A stretch of DNA of 64,000 nt from positions 7,564,001 through 7,628,000 of the forward strand of contig NZ_JADBEM010000001.1 of the NCBI RefSeq assembly GCF_014873875.1, read 5' to 3'. Source of the DNA: Actinopolymorpha pittospori. Its GTDB lineage: Bacteria > Actinomycetota > Actinomycetes > Propionibacteriales > Actinopolymorphaceae. A model generated the notes under the pieces. That model made no database searches and had not been told where the DNA came from. It was given only the letters and a program-made list of their open reading frames with translations. The position numbers were made by a program, and so were the translations under genes. The first letter of the stretch is position 1, and each line of letters opens with the position of its first letter. This document shows positions 53,921 to 63,000 of the stretch, one piece after another.

Positions 53921-54841
53921 ATGAGTGCTGATCCGCGGCCGAACGGAACACCCCCACCGTCCGGCGCAACGCTGCAGTGGGTACGCGAGGTCATGGGTGC
54001 GGGCAGTCTGATCGCTTCCGTGCGTCTGATGAGCGTCGATTCGACGACCCTCCACGCGGTCGACGTCCTGGGACCCACCGGAGTGATCCACCAACTCACG
54101 CTGCGCCGTTTCCATCGAGCCGACCGGCTGCGCACCGACCCGTGGTACGTGCCCGCGAACGAAGCCACCGTGCTCGGACTGTTGGGCAGCACGGAGGTGC
54201 CCGCGCCACGACTCGTCGCCGCGGACACGGCGGCGACCATGTGTGACCTGCCGACGCTGCTCACCACCCGCCTACCCGGTACCCCGCCGACGTCGGCGGA
54301 GCCGGTCGTCCTGGCCGCGCTCGCGGAGACCCTCGCGGGCATCCACCGCGTCGACCTCCCCGTCGTCCGCGCGCTCCCGCCGTACCGGCCCTACTACGAC
54401 CCGCAACTCGACGGCCACCGGCGACCGCCCACCTGGTCCTCCAACCCGGGGCTGTGGAACCGCGTCTTCGAGATCCTCCTGGCCGGGCCACCGACCGCCA
54501 ACCTCGGCTTCATCCACCGCGACTACCACCCGGGCCAGACCCTCTGGGAGGGCGACCGCCTCATCGGCGTCGTCGACTGGACGACCGGCTGCCTCGGTCC
54601 GCGCGGGATCGACCTGGCCCGGATGCGGCTCAACCTGGCCGGCCGGTACGGCGCGGAGGTGGCCGACCACTTCCTCGCGCTCTACCGGGCCGCGGGCGCA
54701 CCCGACGCGCACCACCCGTACTGGGACCTGCTCGACGCCTCGGACGGAATCGTCGACCTCCCCGAGCCCAGCACCCCCGCGTCCCGCCTCGAGTACGGCC
54801 GCTTCGAGGACTGGGTAGCGCGGACCGCGGCACAGCTGTAG
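53921..54841 (+). CDS. Aminoglycoside phosphotransferase (APH) family protein
   Basis: 306 aa, start ATG at 53921 with a weak ribosome site. The catalytic loop FIHRDYHPGQTLW and metal loop VVDWTTGCLGPRGIDLA are present; the usual Asn after the catalytic Asp is replaced by Gln (HPGQ). The gene is unlike the APH at 45694-46710. Small-molecule kinase of unknown substrate. Confidence 0.83.
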   Translation: MSADPRPNGTPPPSGATLQWVREVMGAGSLIASVRLMSVDSTTLHAVDVLGPTGVIHQLTLRRFHRADRLRTDPWYVPANEATVLGLLGSTEVPAPRLVAADTAATMCDLPTLLTTRLPGTPPTSAEPVVLAALAETLAGIHRVDLPVVRALPPYRPYYDPQLDGHRRPPTWSSNPGLWNRVFEILLAGPPTANLGFIHRDYHPGQTLWEGDRLIGVVDWTTGCLGPRGIDLARMRLNLAGRYGAEVADHFLALYRAAGAPDAHHPYWDLLDASDGIVDLPEPSTPASRLEYGRFEDWVARTAAQL

Positions 54842-55101
54842 CGCAGCCTGTAGCTCCGCCGGTAGCCCGGTCCGTCCGCGGTCGAGTAGCGGAGGAGCGC
54901 GCCGGCGGATAGCCTGCTCCGCCTGATCGGACGGCGGACCGCGGCGCCCTCTGGCCCGCCCCCGGCGGTGGCCAGGTCGGCGCGGCCGCCGGAAATGTCC
55001 CAACCGCGCCTCCGACGAGGAACGCCGGCAGCGTGGTGGACTGAATCCTCCCGGTGGACAACGGCTAGCGGACAGGCGGTACGCGCGGTGAGGACACAGC
55101 C

Positions 55102-55764
55102 GTGACAGCAGACCTGGCTCCCCAGGCCGGCGCGTTCGTCCGCGCCCACACCGAGCTGCGCCCGGTCCCCGGCGTACCGGAGATCTCGCTTCACTTGGCC
55201 GACGACGCGATCGAGCTGTGGCAGGAGGTCGAGGCGGCCTTCGGGCTGGACGACACACCACCGCCGTTCTGGGCCTTCGCGTGGGCCGGCGGTCAGGCGC
55301 TCGCCCGCTACGTCCTCGACCATCCGCAGCGCCTCGCGGGAGCGCGCGTGCTGGATCTCGCCGCGGGCTGTGGGCTGGTGGCGGTCGCGGCGGCCAAGGC
55401 GGGTGCGACGTCCGTCACGGCGAACGACCTCGAGCCGCTGGCCGCGGCGGCGATCGAGCTGAACGCCGAGGCGAACGCCGTCACGGTCAAGCCGTATCTC
55501 GGTGACCTGCTCGGGGAGACCAGCGTGGACGCCGACGTGGTGCTCGCCGGCGACATCTTCTACGAGCGGCACACGGCCGAACGCGTTCTGCCGTTCCTCC
55601 AGCGGGCGCATGCCGGCGGCGCGCTCGTCCTGGTCGGTGACCCCGGCCGCGCCTACCTTCCGCGCGAGCGGTTCGAGTCGGTGGCGACCTACACGATGCC
55701 CATGGCCGCCGCGCTCGAGGACGCCGACGTGAAGCAGACCACCGTGTGGAGCCTCACGGACTGA
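55102..55764 (+). CDS. Class I SAM-dependent methyltransferase (METTL20/NNT1-like)
   Basis: 220 aa, GTG start. Motif I reads VLDLAAGCGLVAVAAAKAGA with the following acidic residue in VTANDLEP. The pre-motif WAFAWAGGQALARYVLDHP and the later VVLAGDIFYE match protein-lysine methyltransferases of the ETF-beta/NNT1 type. Possible substrate is a protein lysine; unproven. The preceding 260 bp after the APH gene contain no gene I can support. Confidence 0.85.
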   Translation: MTADLAPQAGAFVRAHTELRPVPGVPEISLHLADDAIELWQEVEAAFGLDDTPPPFWAFAWAGGQALARYVLDHPQRLAGARVLDLAAGCGLVAVAAAKAGATSVTANDLEPLAAAAIELNAEANAVTVKPYLGDLLGETSVDADVVLAGDIFYERHTAERVLPFLQRAHAGGALVLVGDPGRAYLPRERFESVATYTMPMAAALEDADVKQTTVWSLTD

Positions 55765-55952
55765 GCGCCTCCCGGCAAGCCCTCCGGCGACAACCCCGAA
55801 CGAACGGCTCCGCAACTTCCCACCAGTTTTGGGCGACTCCGCGCAACTTCGTGGCAGCGGGCCCGACGGCCTGCCATGATCAACTCGCGCGTTCGACTCG
55901 CGCGGTCTTCTCGGCGATCGACACCCCGACACTCGAGGGACGGAGTGCCCGC

Positions 55953-57557
55953 ATGCCCGCGCGACCTGATCCGTTGCCGCCAGCACCGCCAGGCCACCGG
56001 CGCCGATCGTTCCTCGCCCTGAGTGGGGTGAGTGCCGCGGCGTTCGCGCTCGGAACCGGGCGGGCGGTGGCGGACGACCGGACGACCGGCGTACCGGCCG
56101 ACCCGTTCCAGCTCGGCGTCGCCTCCGGAGAGCCCGAGCCTGACGGCGTGGTGTTGTGGACCCGACTCGCTCCGGACCCCCTCGCCGAGGACGGCCACGG
56201 CGGGATGCCGCTCCGCCCGACGAGCGTGCAGTACGAAGTGGCCGAGGACGAACGCTTCACCCGGATCGCCGCCCGCGGAGCCGCCCTCGCGACACCGGAG
56301 CTCGGCCACTCGATCCACGTGGAGGTCCGGGGGCTCGCCCCCGCGCGGGAGTACTTCTACCGGTTCCGGGCCGGCCGCGACATCAGCCCGGTCGGGCGGA
56401 CGAAGACCGCTCCCGCGGCCGACGCGTCGCCCGCGGCGTTCCGCTTCGCGGCCGCGTCCTGCCAGGCCTGGTACCACGGATACTTCACCGCCTACCGGCA
56501 CATGGCGGAGGAGGACCTCGACGTGGTCTTCTTCCTCGGCGACTACATCTACGAGTACGCCATCAACGCGTCCAACCTGTGGCGGGAGGGTGTCAGCGTC
56601 GCCGCGGCCCACAACGCGGACGTGCTGACGCTGGAGCAGTACCGCCTGCGGTACGCCCTGTTCAAGTCCGACCCCGACCTGCAGCGGCTCCACGCTCGGG
56701 TGCCGTGGATCGTGACCAGCGACGACCACGAGGTCGTCAACAACTACGCCGCCGACTTCCCGCAGTACGACGTCTCCCCCGAGGACTTCCTGCGCCGCCG
56801 TTCGGTCGCCTACCGCGCCTACTACGAGAACCTCCCGCTGCGCGCGGCCCTGCTGCCCAGCGGACCGGCGATGCCGCTCTACCGTCGGCTGCGCTACGGC
56901 CGCCTCGCGGCACTGCACGTCCTCGACACCCGCCAGTACCGCGACGACTACCCCTGTGACGGCGCGGCGACCGGTACCTGCGACGAGGCGAACGACCCGA
57001 ACCGCTCGATCCTCGGGCCGGACCAGGAGCGTTGGTTGTTCGACGGTCTCGGCGCCTCGGACACGACGTGGAACGTCCTCACCCAGCAGGTGGTGATGGC
57101 CTCGATCGACCGGACCATCGGGGCCGGAACGTCCTACAGCTTCGATCAGTGGGACGGCTTCACCGCCTGCCGAGACCGGCTCTTCGACGTGATCCAGCAA
57201 CGTCGGGTCGCCAACCCGGTGGTCCTCACCGGCGACATCCACCGCAGTGTCGCCGCGGAGCTGAAGGCGGACTGGACCGACCCCGACTCGGCGACCGTCG
57301 GCACCGAGCTCATCGCCTCCTCGATCGGCTCCAACGGCGACGGCACCGACACCGACAGCCTGGGTCCGATCTGGCTGTCCAACCCGCACGTCAAGCTCTA
57401 CAACGCCCGGCGCGGCTACGTGAGCTGCACGATGACACCGACGGAGCTGACCTCCGACTTCCGCGTCGTGCCGTACGTCCAGCGGCAGGGCGCGCCGATC
57501 AACTCCCTCGCCCGCTTCGTCACCGAAGCCGGTCGCCCCGGCCTGAACCCCGCGTGA
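55953..57557 (+). CDS. phoD: PhoD-like alkaline phosphatase, Tat-exported
   Basis: 534 aa. The twin-arginine signal HRRRSFLALSG followed by an Ala-rich hydrophobic part (about residues 15-45) predicts Tat export. The N-terminal Ig-like domain (FQLGVASGEPEPDGVVLWTRL) precedes the metallophosphoesterase domain. That domain carries CQAW, VFFLGDYIYEY, SDDHEVVNNYA and VLTGDIHRSV. PhoD enzymes are Fe/Ca-dependent phosphodiesterases used in phosphate scavenging and wall turnover. GGAG lies 7 nt before the ATG at 55953. The next gene starts 14 nt downstream. Confidence 0.9.
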   Translation: MPARPDPLPPAPPGHRRRSFLALSGVSAAAFALGTGRAVADDRTTGVPADPFQLGVASGEPEPDGVVLWTRLAPDPLAEDGHGGMPLRPTSVQYEVAEDERFTRIAARGAALATPELGHSIHVEVRGLAPAREYFYRFRAGRDISPVGRTKTAPAADASPAAFRFAAASCQAWYHGYFTAYRHMAEEDLDVVFFLGDYIYEYAINASNLWREGVSVAAAHNADVLTLEQYRLRYALFKSDPDLQRLHARVPWIVTSDDHEVVNNYAADFPQYDVSPEDFLRRRSVAYRAYYENLPLRAALLPSGPAMPLYRRLRYGRLAALHVLDTRQYRDDYPCDGAATGTCDEANDPNRSILGPDQERWLFDGLGASDTTWNVLTQQVVMASIDRTIGAGTSYSFDQWDGFTACRDRLFDVIQQRRVANPVVLTGDIHRSVAAELKADWTDPDSATVGTELIASSIGSNGDGTDTDSLGPIWLSNPHVKLYNARRGYVSCTMTPTELTSDFRVVPYVQRQGAPINSLARFVTEAGRPGLNPA

Positions 57558-57571
57558 CCAGGAGGACGGAC

Positions 57572-58447
57572 ATGACCACCTTCACGAGGCGTTCCGCCCT
57601 CGGCCTGGGTGAGCAGCCGGCCCCGGTTCGCCGCCTCACCGCCTCCGGCGGTATCGGCCGGATCGAGGTCAGCTTCGAACACCCGCACTCCTACGACCCC
57701 CAGATCGACCACTACGCCGTCCACGCCTCGCGGACGCCGGGCTTCACTCCGAGCGCCGAGAACCTGCTCGCCAAGACCGTCTACACGACGTTCCGCCACG
57801 ACAGGCTCGGCGGGCAGGCGCAGGCGTGGCACTACCGGGTCGTCGTGGTCGCCGCGTCCGGGAGAAGGAGTGGCCCCTCGACGGAGGTCGCCGGCAGTAG
57901 CATCGCGTCGGTGGCGTTCTCCGGCGAGCCGGTCGCCACCGTCGGCACGTTCGACCACCGGAGCCTGGAGTTCGCGCTCGCGCCGAACGGATCCGCGCAG
58001 TACCCCACGCGCTTCCCGAACGACGTGGACCTCACCGCCGGCGTCGACGACCCGAAGACCGACTGGTCCTACATCCACCCAGGGCCGGCCGACGCGTGGG
58101 CGGGCCGCAAGGAGCACCGGGCGACGTTCCGTTTCCCACTCTCGGCGGTCCCGACCGGTGAGCTGTGGCTCGCGATGTGGTTGATCGACACCCACGCGAC
58201 GATTCCGGGACGGGCGAGGCTCGCCCTGAACGGCACCGCCGTGCGCGACATCGTCTTCGAGCCCGGCGCGACCCGCGGGTCGTTGGAGGGTGACGCCAAC
58301 CTGCCCGGCAGCCCGCTGCGTCCGTCGTACGTCGAACTCGCCCTGCCCACCCAGGCGCTGGTGAGCGGGGAGAACGTGCTCACCCTCGACAAGTACGACG
58401 GCTCCTGGCACGTCTACGACGCGCTCGGGGTCTTCCTGCGCCGCTGA
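57572..58447 (+). CDS. FN3-like plus carbohydrate-binding/RG-lyase-domain protein with a truncated Tat signal
   Basis: 291 aa, excellent AGGAGG ribosome site. The first 13 residues (MTTFTRRSALGLG) are the start of a Tat signal, but the hydrophobic core is missing and residue 14 already begins other sequence. Residues about 18-110 look fibronectin III-like. Residues about 115-290 resemble the C-terminal CBM-like domain of rhamnogalacturonan lyases (WSYIHPGPADAWAG, PSYVELALPTQALVSGENVL). No catalytic domain is visible. I suspect an internal in-frame deletion, which would leave the protein in the cytoplasm. Follows phoD closely. Confidence 0.7.
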   Translation: MTTFTRRSALGLGEQPAPVRRLTASGGIGRIEVSFEHPHSYDPQIDHYAVHASRTPGFTPSAENLLAKTVYTTFRHDRLGGQAQAWHYRVVVVAASGRRSGPSTEVAGSSIASVAFSGEPVATVGTFDHRSLEFALAPNGSAQYPTRFPNDVDLTAGVDDPKTDWSYIHPGPADAWAGRKEHRATFRFPLSAVPTGELWLAMWLIDTHATIPGRARLALNGTAVRDIVFEPGATRGSLEGDANLPGSPLRPSYVELALPTQALVSGENVLTLDKYDGSWHVYDALGVFLRR

Positions 58448-58510
58448 CGCGACACGCCGGCACGGAACGGGACGGGAATAACGAGGCCAACACCGCCTCT
58501 TGCCACGGTT

Positions 58511-59164
58511 GTGACGATCAGCCTGCACGCCTTCCTCGGAATCGCCGCCGTCGCCATCGGCCTCGTGCTCACCCCCGGACCGAACATGATCTACCTCGTC
58601 TCCAGGTCGGTGACGCAGGGACGCCGCGCCGGCATGATCTCCCTGGCCGGTGTGGCGGCCGGGTTCCTGGTCTACCTCGTGGCCGCGACCGCCGGGATCG
58701 CGACGATCTTCTCCCTCGTCCCCGCCGTCTACACGGCCCTCAAGCTGGCCGGGGCGGCGTACCTGCTCTGGCTCGCCTGGAAGGCCGTGCGACCGGGTGG
58801 GGACTCGGCGTTCTCCCCCAAGGCGCTGCCGGCCGACCCGCCTCGCAAGCTGTTCGCCATGGGGCTGGTCACCAACCTGTTGAACCCCAAGATCGCGATC
58901 CTCTACGTCTCGCTGCTGCCGCAGTTCGTCGACCCGGCCCGCGGACACGTCGCGGCCCAGAGCCTGACCCTGGGTGTCACCCAGATCGTGGTCGCGCTGA
59001 CCGTGAACGCCGTGATCGTGCTGACGGCGGGCTCCATCGCGGCCTTCCTCTCCCGGCGGCCCACCTGGCTGCGCGTGCAGCGGTACGTGATGGGCACGGT
59101 TCTCGCCGCGCTGGCGATCCGGATCGCCGCCGACCGCTCCCGCGCCGTCGTCGCGACGCCCTGA
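58511..59164 (+). CDS. LysE/RhtB family translocator
   Basis: 217 aa, GTG start, about six hydrophobic segments. The family motif LTPGPNMIYLVSRSVTQGRRAG lies near residues 20-43, and NPKIAILYVSLLPQFVDP near 130. Such proteins export amino acids. Stand-alone gene, 63 nt after the CBM-like gene. It converges on the HTH-ClpN gene at 59261. Confidence 0.9.
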   Translation: MTISLHAFLGIAAVAIGLVLTPGPNMIYLVSRSVTQGRRAGMISLAGVAAGFLVYLVAATAGIATIFSLVPAVYTALKLAGAAYLLWLAWKAVRPGGDSAFSPKALPADPPRKLFAMGLVTNLLNPKIAILYVSLLPQFVDPARGHVAAQSLTLGVTQIVVALTVNAVIVLTAGSIAAFLSRRPTWLRVQRYVMGTVLAALAIRIAADRSRAVVATP

Positions 59165-59200
59165 CCCGTACTGGCCGGCCCGCTCGAAGGCCCGCGCCGC

Positions 59201-59255
59201 CGCCCGGTTCGGGCGCCGCCCGGCTCAGGCCGGTCCACCCGGGCGGGCCCGCCCG
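59201..59255. terminator. Two GC-rich hairpins between convergent genes
   Basis: CGCCCG-GTT-CGGGCG (59201-59215) and the perfect palindrome CGGGCGGGCCCGCCCG (59240-59255) lie between lysE-like and HTH-ClpN stops. The second is followed by CTTGTT on the plus strand. Confidence 0.55.
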
Positions 59256-59260
59256 CTTGT

Positions 59261-59995
59261 TCAGGCCTTCTCGGTGCCGCCGGGCTGATCCTGCTGCCAG
59301 GCGGCCAGCACCTCGAGCACGCGGGCGCGCCCGGTCTCCCGGTCGAGCCCGAGCGCGGCGAGGATCTGCGCCGCAATCGATTCCGGGTCGCGGTACATCG
59401 CCAGCAGTAGATGCTCGGTGCCGATGTAGTTGTGCCCGAGCTTCAACGCCTCGCTCAGGGCGAGTGTCAGGACGGCCGCCGCCCGCGGTGTGAAGGACCG
59501 GTGGCTCTCGGCGGGCGCGGAACCCTGCCCGACCCGGGCGACCACCGCGGCCTCGACCAGGTCGCGGGTGGCCGACGCGGCGAGCAGAACCCCGGTCGCG
59601 ACGCTCTCGGGCTCGGCGTAGAGGCCGAGCAGGAGGTGTTCGGTCCCGACGTAGTTGTGCCCGAGCGCGGCCGCCGCGGGCTTGGCGGCCTCGAGCGTGT
59701 GACGTGCCCGGTCGGTGAACCGCTGGAGGGTGGGCGCCTCCTCGCCGAGGGGGAAGTTGCCCGCGAAGCGCTTGTGAACGGCCTGTTTGGTGACGCCGAG
59801 AACGTTGCTGATCTCGGTCCAGGACCGGCCGCTGCCGCGGGCGCGGTCGACGTAGTGCCCGAGGAGGGCGTCGCCGGTGTCGTTGAGCTCGCTGACCATC
59901 GCGCGTGCGGTGGCCAACTGCTCGAGCACGTCGTCGGCGCCGGCATCCCGCCGGACGATCTCGATGAGGTCCTGAAGGCTGGGTGCGGGTGTCAT
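59261..59995 (-). CDS. HTH protein with Clp N-terminal-like repeats (copy 2)
   Basis: 244 aa. The helix-turn-helix lies at about residues 58-77 (SWTEISNVLGVTKQAVHKRF), followed by two clear Clp_N repeats. Each repeat carries the hallmark LGHNYVGTEHLLLGLY (about residues 110-125) or LGHNYIGTEHLLLAMY (about 190-205). No ATPase domain. The ATG at 59995 directly follows the operator/promoter with no Shine-Dalgarno, so the mRNA is probably leaderless. Same architecture and operator core as the gene at 44854-45624. Probable autorepressor; it may also control the divergent GDPD gene. Confidence 0.87.
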   Translation of the reverse strand: MTPAPSLQDLIEIVRRDAGADDVLEQLATARAMVSELNDTGDALLGHYVDRARGSGRSWTEISNVLGVTKQAVHKRFAGNFPLGEEAPTLQRFTDRARHTLEAAKPAAAALGHNYVGTEHLLLGLYAEPESVATGVLLAASATRDLVEAAVVARVGQGSAPAESHRSFTPRAAAVLTLALSEALKLGHNYIGTEHLLLAMYRDPESIAAQILAALGLDRETGRARVLEVLAAWQQDQPGGTEKA

Positions 59996-60042
59996 GAGTC
60001 AACCCTAGGTTGACCCAAGATCAAGAGTCAACCCTAGGTTGA
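59996..60042. promoter_or_regulatory. Divergent promoter with two GTCAA-N7-TTGAC operators (HTH-ClpN gene 2)
   Basis: An 18-bp palindromic unit, GAGTCAACCCTAGGTTGA, occurs twice (59996-60013 and 60025-60042), 29 bp apart. Leftward, the distal copy supplies the -35 TTGACT and the proximal copy the -10 TAGGGT (18-bp spacer), with 6 nt to the ATG. Rightward, TTGACC (60010) and TAGGTT (60035) give a weaker promoter with a 19-bp spacer. Repressor bound to both copies would cover the whole promoter. Confidence 0.75.
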
Positions 60043-60100
60043 TGGTCATCCGGGTTGCGTCGCCTCAGCGTCAGTGCAGCGAACAGGGCATACTTCCGGC

Positions 60101-60895
60101 GTGCCCGGTACGTCACAAAAACGTCACTACCCGTTCCTCGACCACGACGGTCCGCTCGCCTTCGCGCACCGAGGCGGCGCCCTCTACGAGCCCAACCTCG
60201 GCATCGAGAACTCCATGCGAGCCTTCGCGAACGCGATCGAGCTCGGCTACCAGTACCTCGAGACCGACGTGCACGCCACGTCCGACGGCGTCCTCGTGGC
60301 GTTCCACGACGAGGACCTCGACCGGGTGACCGACCGCACCGGACGCATCGCCGAGCTGCCCTACACCGAGGTCGCGCAGGCCCGTATCGGTGGCCGCGAG
60401 CCCATCCCGACGCTCGAGGAGATCCTCGGCACCTGGCCACAGGCGCGGGTCAACATCGACGTCAAGCACGAGAACGCCATCCGCCCGCTGGCCGAGACGA
60501 TCGTCCGGACCGCCGCGCACGATCGGGTCTGCGTGTCGTCCTTCTCCAGCAGTCGGGTCCACGCCGTACGGCGGATCCTCGGCCCACGGGTCGCGACCGG
60601 CCTGTCCCCCGTGGGCATCGTCTTCGTCAAACTGCCGCTTCCCCGCGTGCTCGCCGGGCTCCTCACCAGCGACGCGCCCTGCGTCCAGGTCCCGGCCAGC
60701 TACCGCGGCTTCCGCCTGGTCACCCCGGGTTTCGTCGAGCGCGCGCACGGGCTCGGCAAGCAGGTCCACGTGTGGACGGTCGACGAGGCGGAGGTGATGG
60801 TCGACCTGCTCGACCAGGGCGTCGACGGCCTGATCAGTGACCGCATCGACACACTCCGCGAAGTGCTCGTCGCCCGTGCCCAATGGGCGTCATGA
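60101..60895 (+). CDS. Glycerophosphodiester phosphodiesterase
   Basis: 264 aa from the GTG at 60101; a GTG at 60074 is also in frame. Hydrolyses glycerophosphodiesters to glycerol-3-phosphate and an alcohol. Motifs: AFAHRGGALYEPNLGIENSMRAF, LETDVHATSDGVLVAFHDEDLDR, NIDVKHE and the C-terminal VHVWTVDE and GVDGLISDR. No signal peptide, so cytoplasmic. The stop overlaps the UMF1 gene by 13 nt, suggesting coupling. Its promoter region contains the HTH-ClpN operators. Confidence 0.9.
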   Translation: MPGTSQKRHYPFLDHDGPLAFAHRGGALYEPNLGIENSMRAFANAIELGYQYLETDVHATSDGVLVAFHDEDLDRVTDRTGRIAELPYTEVAQARIGGREPIPTLEEILGTWPQARVNIDVKHENAIRPLAETIVRTAAHDRVCVSSFSSSRVHAVRRILGPRVATGLSPVGIVFVKLPLPRVLAGLLTSDAPCVQVPASYRGFRLVTPGFVERAHGLGKQVHVWTVDEAEVMVDLLDQGVDGLISDRIDTLREVLVARAQWAS

Positions 60896-62283
60896 TCGTC
60901 CCCATGACCGCGACAACGGCGTCGCATCCCGACTCGGCCGCACGGCTTCGGGAGCAACGCGCCTGGTACTTCTACGACTGGGCCAACTCGGCGTACGTCA
61001 CCACCGTCCTCACGGTGCTGTTCAGTCCCTACCTCGCCTCCATCGCCGAGACCGCCGCCTGTGGCGCGCCGGGAACGCCGGAGAACCCGTGCACGACGAA
61101 CCTCCGCGTCCTCGGCCTTCCGCTCTCGCCCGGCTCGCTGCCGCTGTACGTCATCACGGCGACCACCCTGCTGTCCGCGCTGTTCCTGCCGGTCGTCGGC
61201 GCGATCGCCGACCGCTCCCACCACAAGAAGCACGTCCTCGGCGGCTTCGCCTGGGTGGGGGCGGCCGCCGCGGCCTCGATGGTGTTCGTCGCGGGCACGA
61301 ACTGGCAGCTCGGCGTCGCCCTGCTGTTCGTGGGCAACGTCTGTCTCGCGTCCTCGCTCGTGGTCTACGACGCGATCCTGTGTGAGATCGCCACCGCCGA
61401 CGAGCGCGACCGCGTGTCCTCACGCGGCTGGGCGCTCGGCTACCTCGGCGGCGGCCTGCTGCTGGTCGTCAACCTCGGCCTCGTGCAGGGACATGCCGTG
61501 CTCGGCCTCTCCACCGACACCGCGGTCCGGATCAGCCTGCTCTCGGCCGGCCTGTGGTGGGGAGCCTTCACGCTCATCCCGTTCCTCGGGCTGCGCAACC
61601 GGCCACCCGTCGCGGTGGTTCCGGAGCATGGCCGGTTCGTCCGCCAGAGTGTGGGTCAGCTGCTCACGACGCTGCGAGAGGCCCGCGCCTACCCGATGAC
61701 GCTGCTGTTCCTCGCGGCGTACCTCTTCTTCAACGACGGCGTGCAGACCGTCATCTACGCCTCCTCCGTCTACATCGCGAGCCAGTTGGGCCTCGGGCAG
61801 ACCGTTCTCATCGCGACGATTCTGCTGGTCCAGTTCGTCGCCTTCGGAGGTGCGTTGCTCTTCGGCCGGATCGCCGGACGGTTCGGCAGCCGCCACACCA
61901 TCCTGGTCGCGCTGTGGGTGTGGGTGGCGGTGGTGGTCGCCGCCTACTTCCTGCCCGCCCGCCAGGTGGCGCCGGTCCTCCTGCTCGGCGTCGCCATCGG
62001 CCTCGTCCTCGGCGGGACGCAGGCGCTGTCCCGGTCGCTCTACAGCCAGTTCGTCCCGCGCGGACGGGAGGCGGAGTACTTCAGCCTGTACCAGACCTGC
62101 GAACGCGGCACCAGCTGGCTCGGCACCCTCGTCTTCGGCGTGGTGCACCAGCTGACGCACTCCTATCGCCCGGCGATCATCGCGCTCATCGCGTTCTTCG
62201 TGGTGGGGTTCGTGCTCCTCGCCCGGGTCGATCCCCACCGCGCCATCCGCGACGCCGGCAACGAACCCCCCACAGTCATCTGA
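60883..62283 (+). CDS. UMF1-family MFS transporter (Atg22-like)
   Basis: 466 aa, about 12 membrane helices. The signature YFYDWANSAYVTTVLTVLFSPYL near residue 30 is the hallmark of UMF1/vacuole-effluxer-Atg22-like proteins. Others are SRGWALGYLGGG and FFNDGVQTVIYASS. The C-terminal part contains GLVLGGTQALSRSLYSQFVPRGREAEYFSLY-type sequence, also typical. The fungal relative exports amino acids; bacterial substrates are unknown. Coupled to the GDPD gene by a 13-nt overlap. Confidence 0.9.
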   Translation: MGVMIVPMTATTASHPDSAARLREQRAWYFYDWANSAYVTTVLTVLFSPYLASIAETAACGAPGTPENPCTTNLRVLGLPLSPGSLPLYVITATTLLSALFLPVVGAIADRSHHKKHVLGGFAWVGAAAAASMVFVAGTNWQLGVALLFVGNVCLASSLVVYDAILCEIATADERDRVSSRGWALGYLGGGLLLVVNLGLVQGHAVLGLSTDTAVRISLLSAGLWWGAFTLIPFLGLRNRPPVAVVPEHGRFVRQSVGQLLTTLREARAYPMTLLFLAAYLFFNDGVQTVIYASSVYIASQLGLGQTVLIATILLVQFVAFGGALLFGRIAGRFGSRHTILVALWVWVAVVVAAYFLPARQVAPVLLLGVAIGLVLGGTQALSRSLYSQFVPRGREAEYFSLYQTCERGTSWLGTLVFGVVHQLTHSYRPAIIALIAFFVVGFVLLARVDPHRAIRDAGNEPPTVI

Positions 62284-62290
62284 CCGAGCC

Positions 62291-63000
62291 TCATCCGGCC
62301 TTGGTGCGGAGCGGGATGCTCCGCACCAGGCCCCAGGTCAGCCCGCCACCGAGCAGCAGGCTGCCGGCACAGATCCCCAGCGCCAGCAGGGCGATCAGGA
62401 CCTCCTCGAACAACGGGCTCATCTCCTCGATCAGATGCGTGGAGATGACGACCGTGCGGGGACGGGCCATGAGGTCCTCGAGCAGTGCGTCGTGAAAGGC
62501 CGTCCGGGACGGCGCGTCCATGCCGAGGTGGGACTCATCGAACATCGTCACCGGTACTCTGCTGGCCAGGCCGACGACGATCCCGAACGCCGAACGCTGG
62601 CCGCGTGACAGGTCACCGATCCGCTTGTCCAGCGGAAGGCTGAAGCGGTCGAGCAGCGTGGCGGCGTAGTTCTCGTCCCAGTCCGGCCGCAGCCGGCGCG
62701 CGATCCGCAGCGCCTCGTTCACCTTCTCACTTCGATCCGCCGCGTCGCCGGTCTCCCGGACGAGACAGACCTGGCTGGTGATGGCCGCGTTCTCGAACAC
62801 CGGCTGCCCGTCGATCAGCACGGTCCCGGCCGATGCCTTCCGGAACGCCGCGAGCACCGAGAGCAGGCTGGTCTTCCCGAACCGGTCCGTCCGAGCAGTC
62901 CGTAGATCCGGCCGCCGGGCAGGGAGAAGGTGACGTCGTCGAGTGCGGTGGTGTCGTCGTAGCTCAGGGGCAGTCTGTCCACGTCGATGCGCAGGGTCAT
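62291..63000 (-). pseudogene. Broken YtrB-like ABC ATPase fused to a permease tail
   Basis: The ATG at 63000 overlaps the GntR gene stop and starts a normal ATPase (MTLRIDVDRLPLSYDDTTALDD). At about 62876, inside the Walker A, one base is missing: frame 1 reads GRTGSGRP, while the continuing frame reads FGKTSLLSVLAAF. The second frame then carries LSRGQRSAFGIVVGLA, MFDESHLGMD and ISTHLIEEM. After EEVLIA it runs directly into a hydrophobic helix and basic tail, as in a permease. That suggests a deletion joining two genes as well as the frameshift. A sequencing error could explain the frameshift but not the fusion. Confidence 0.75.
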
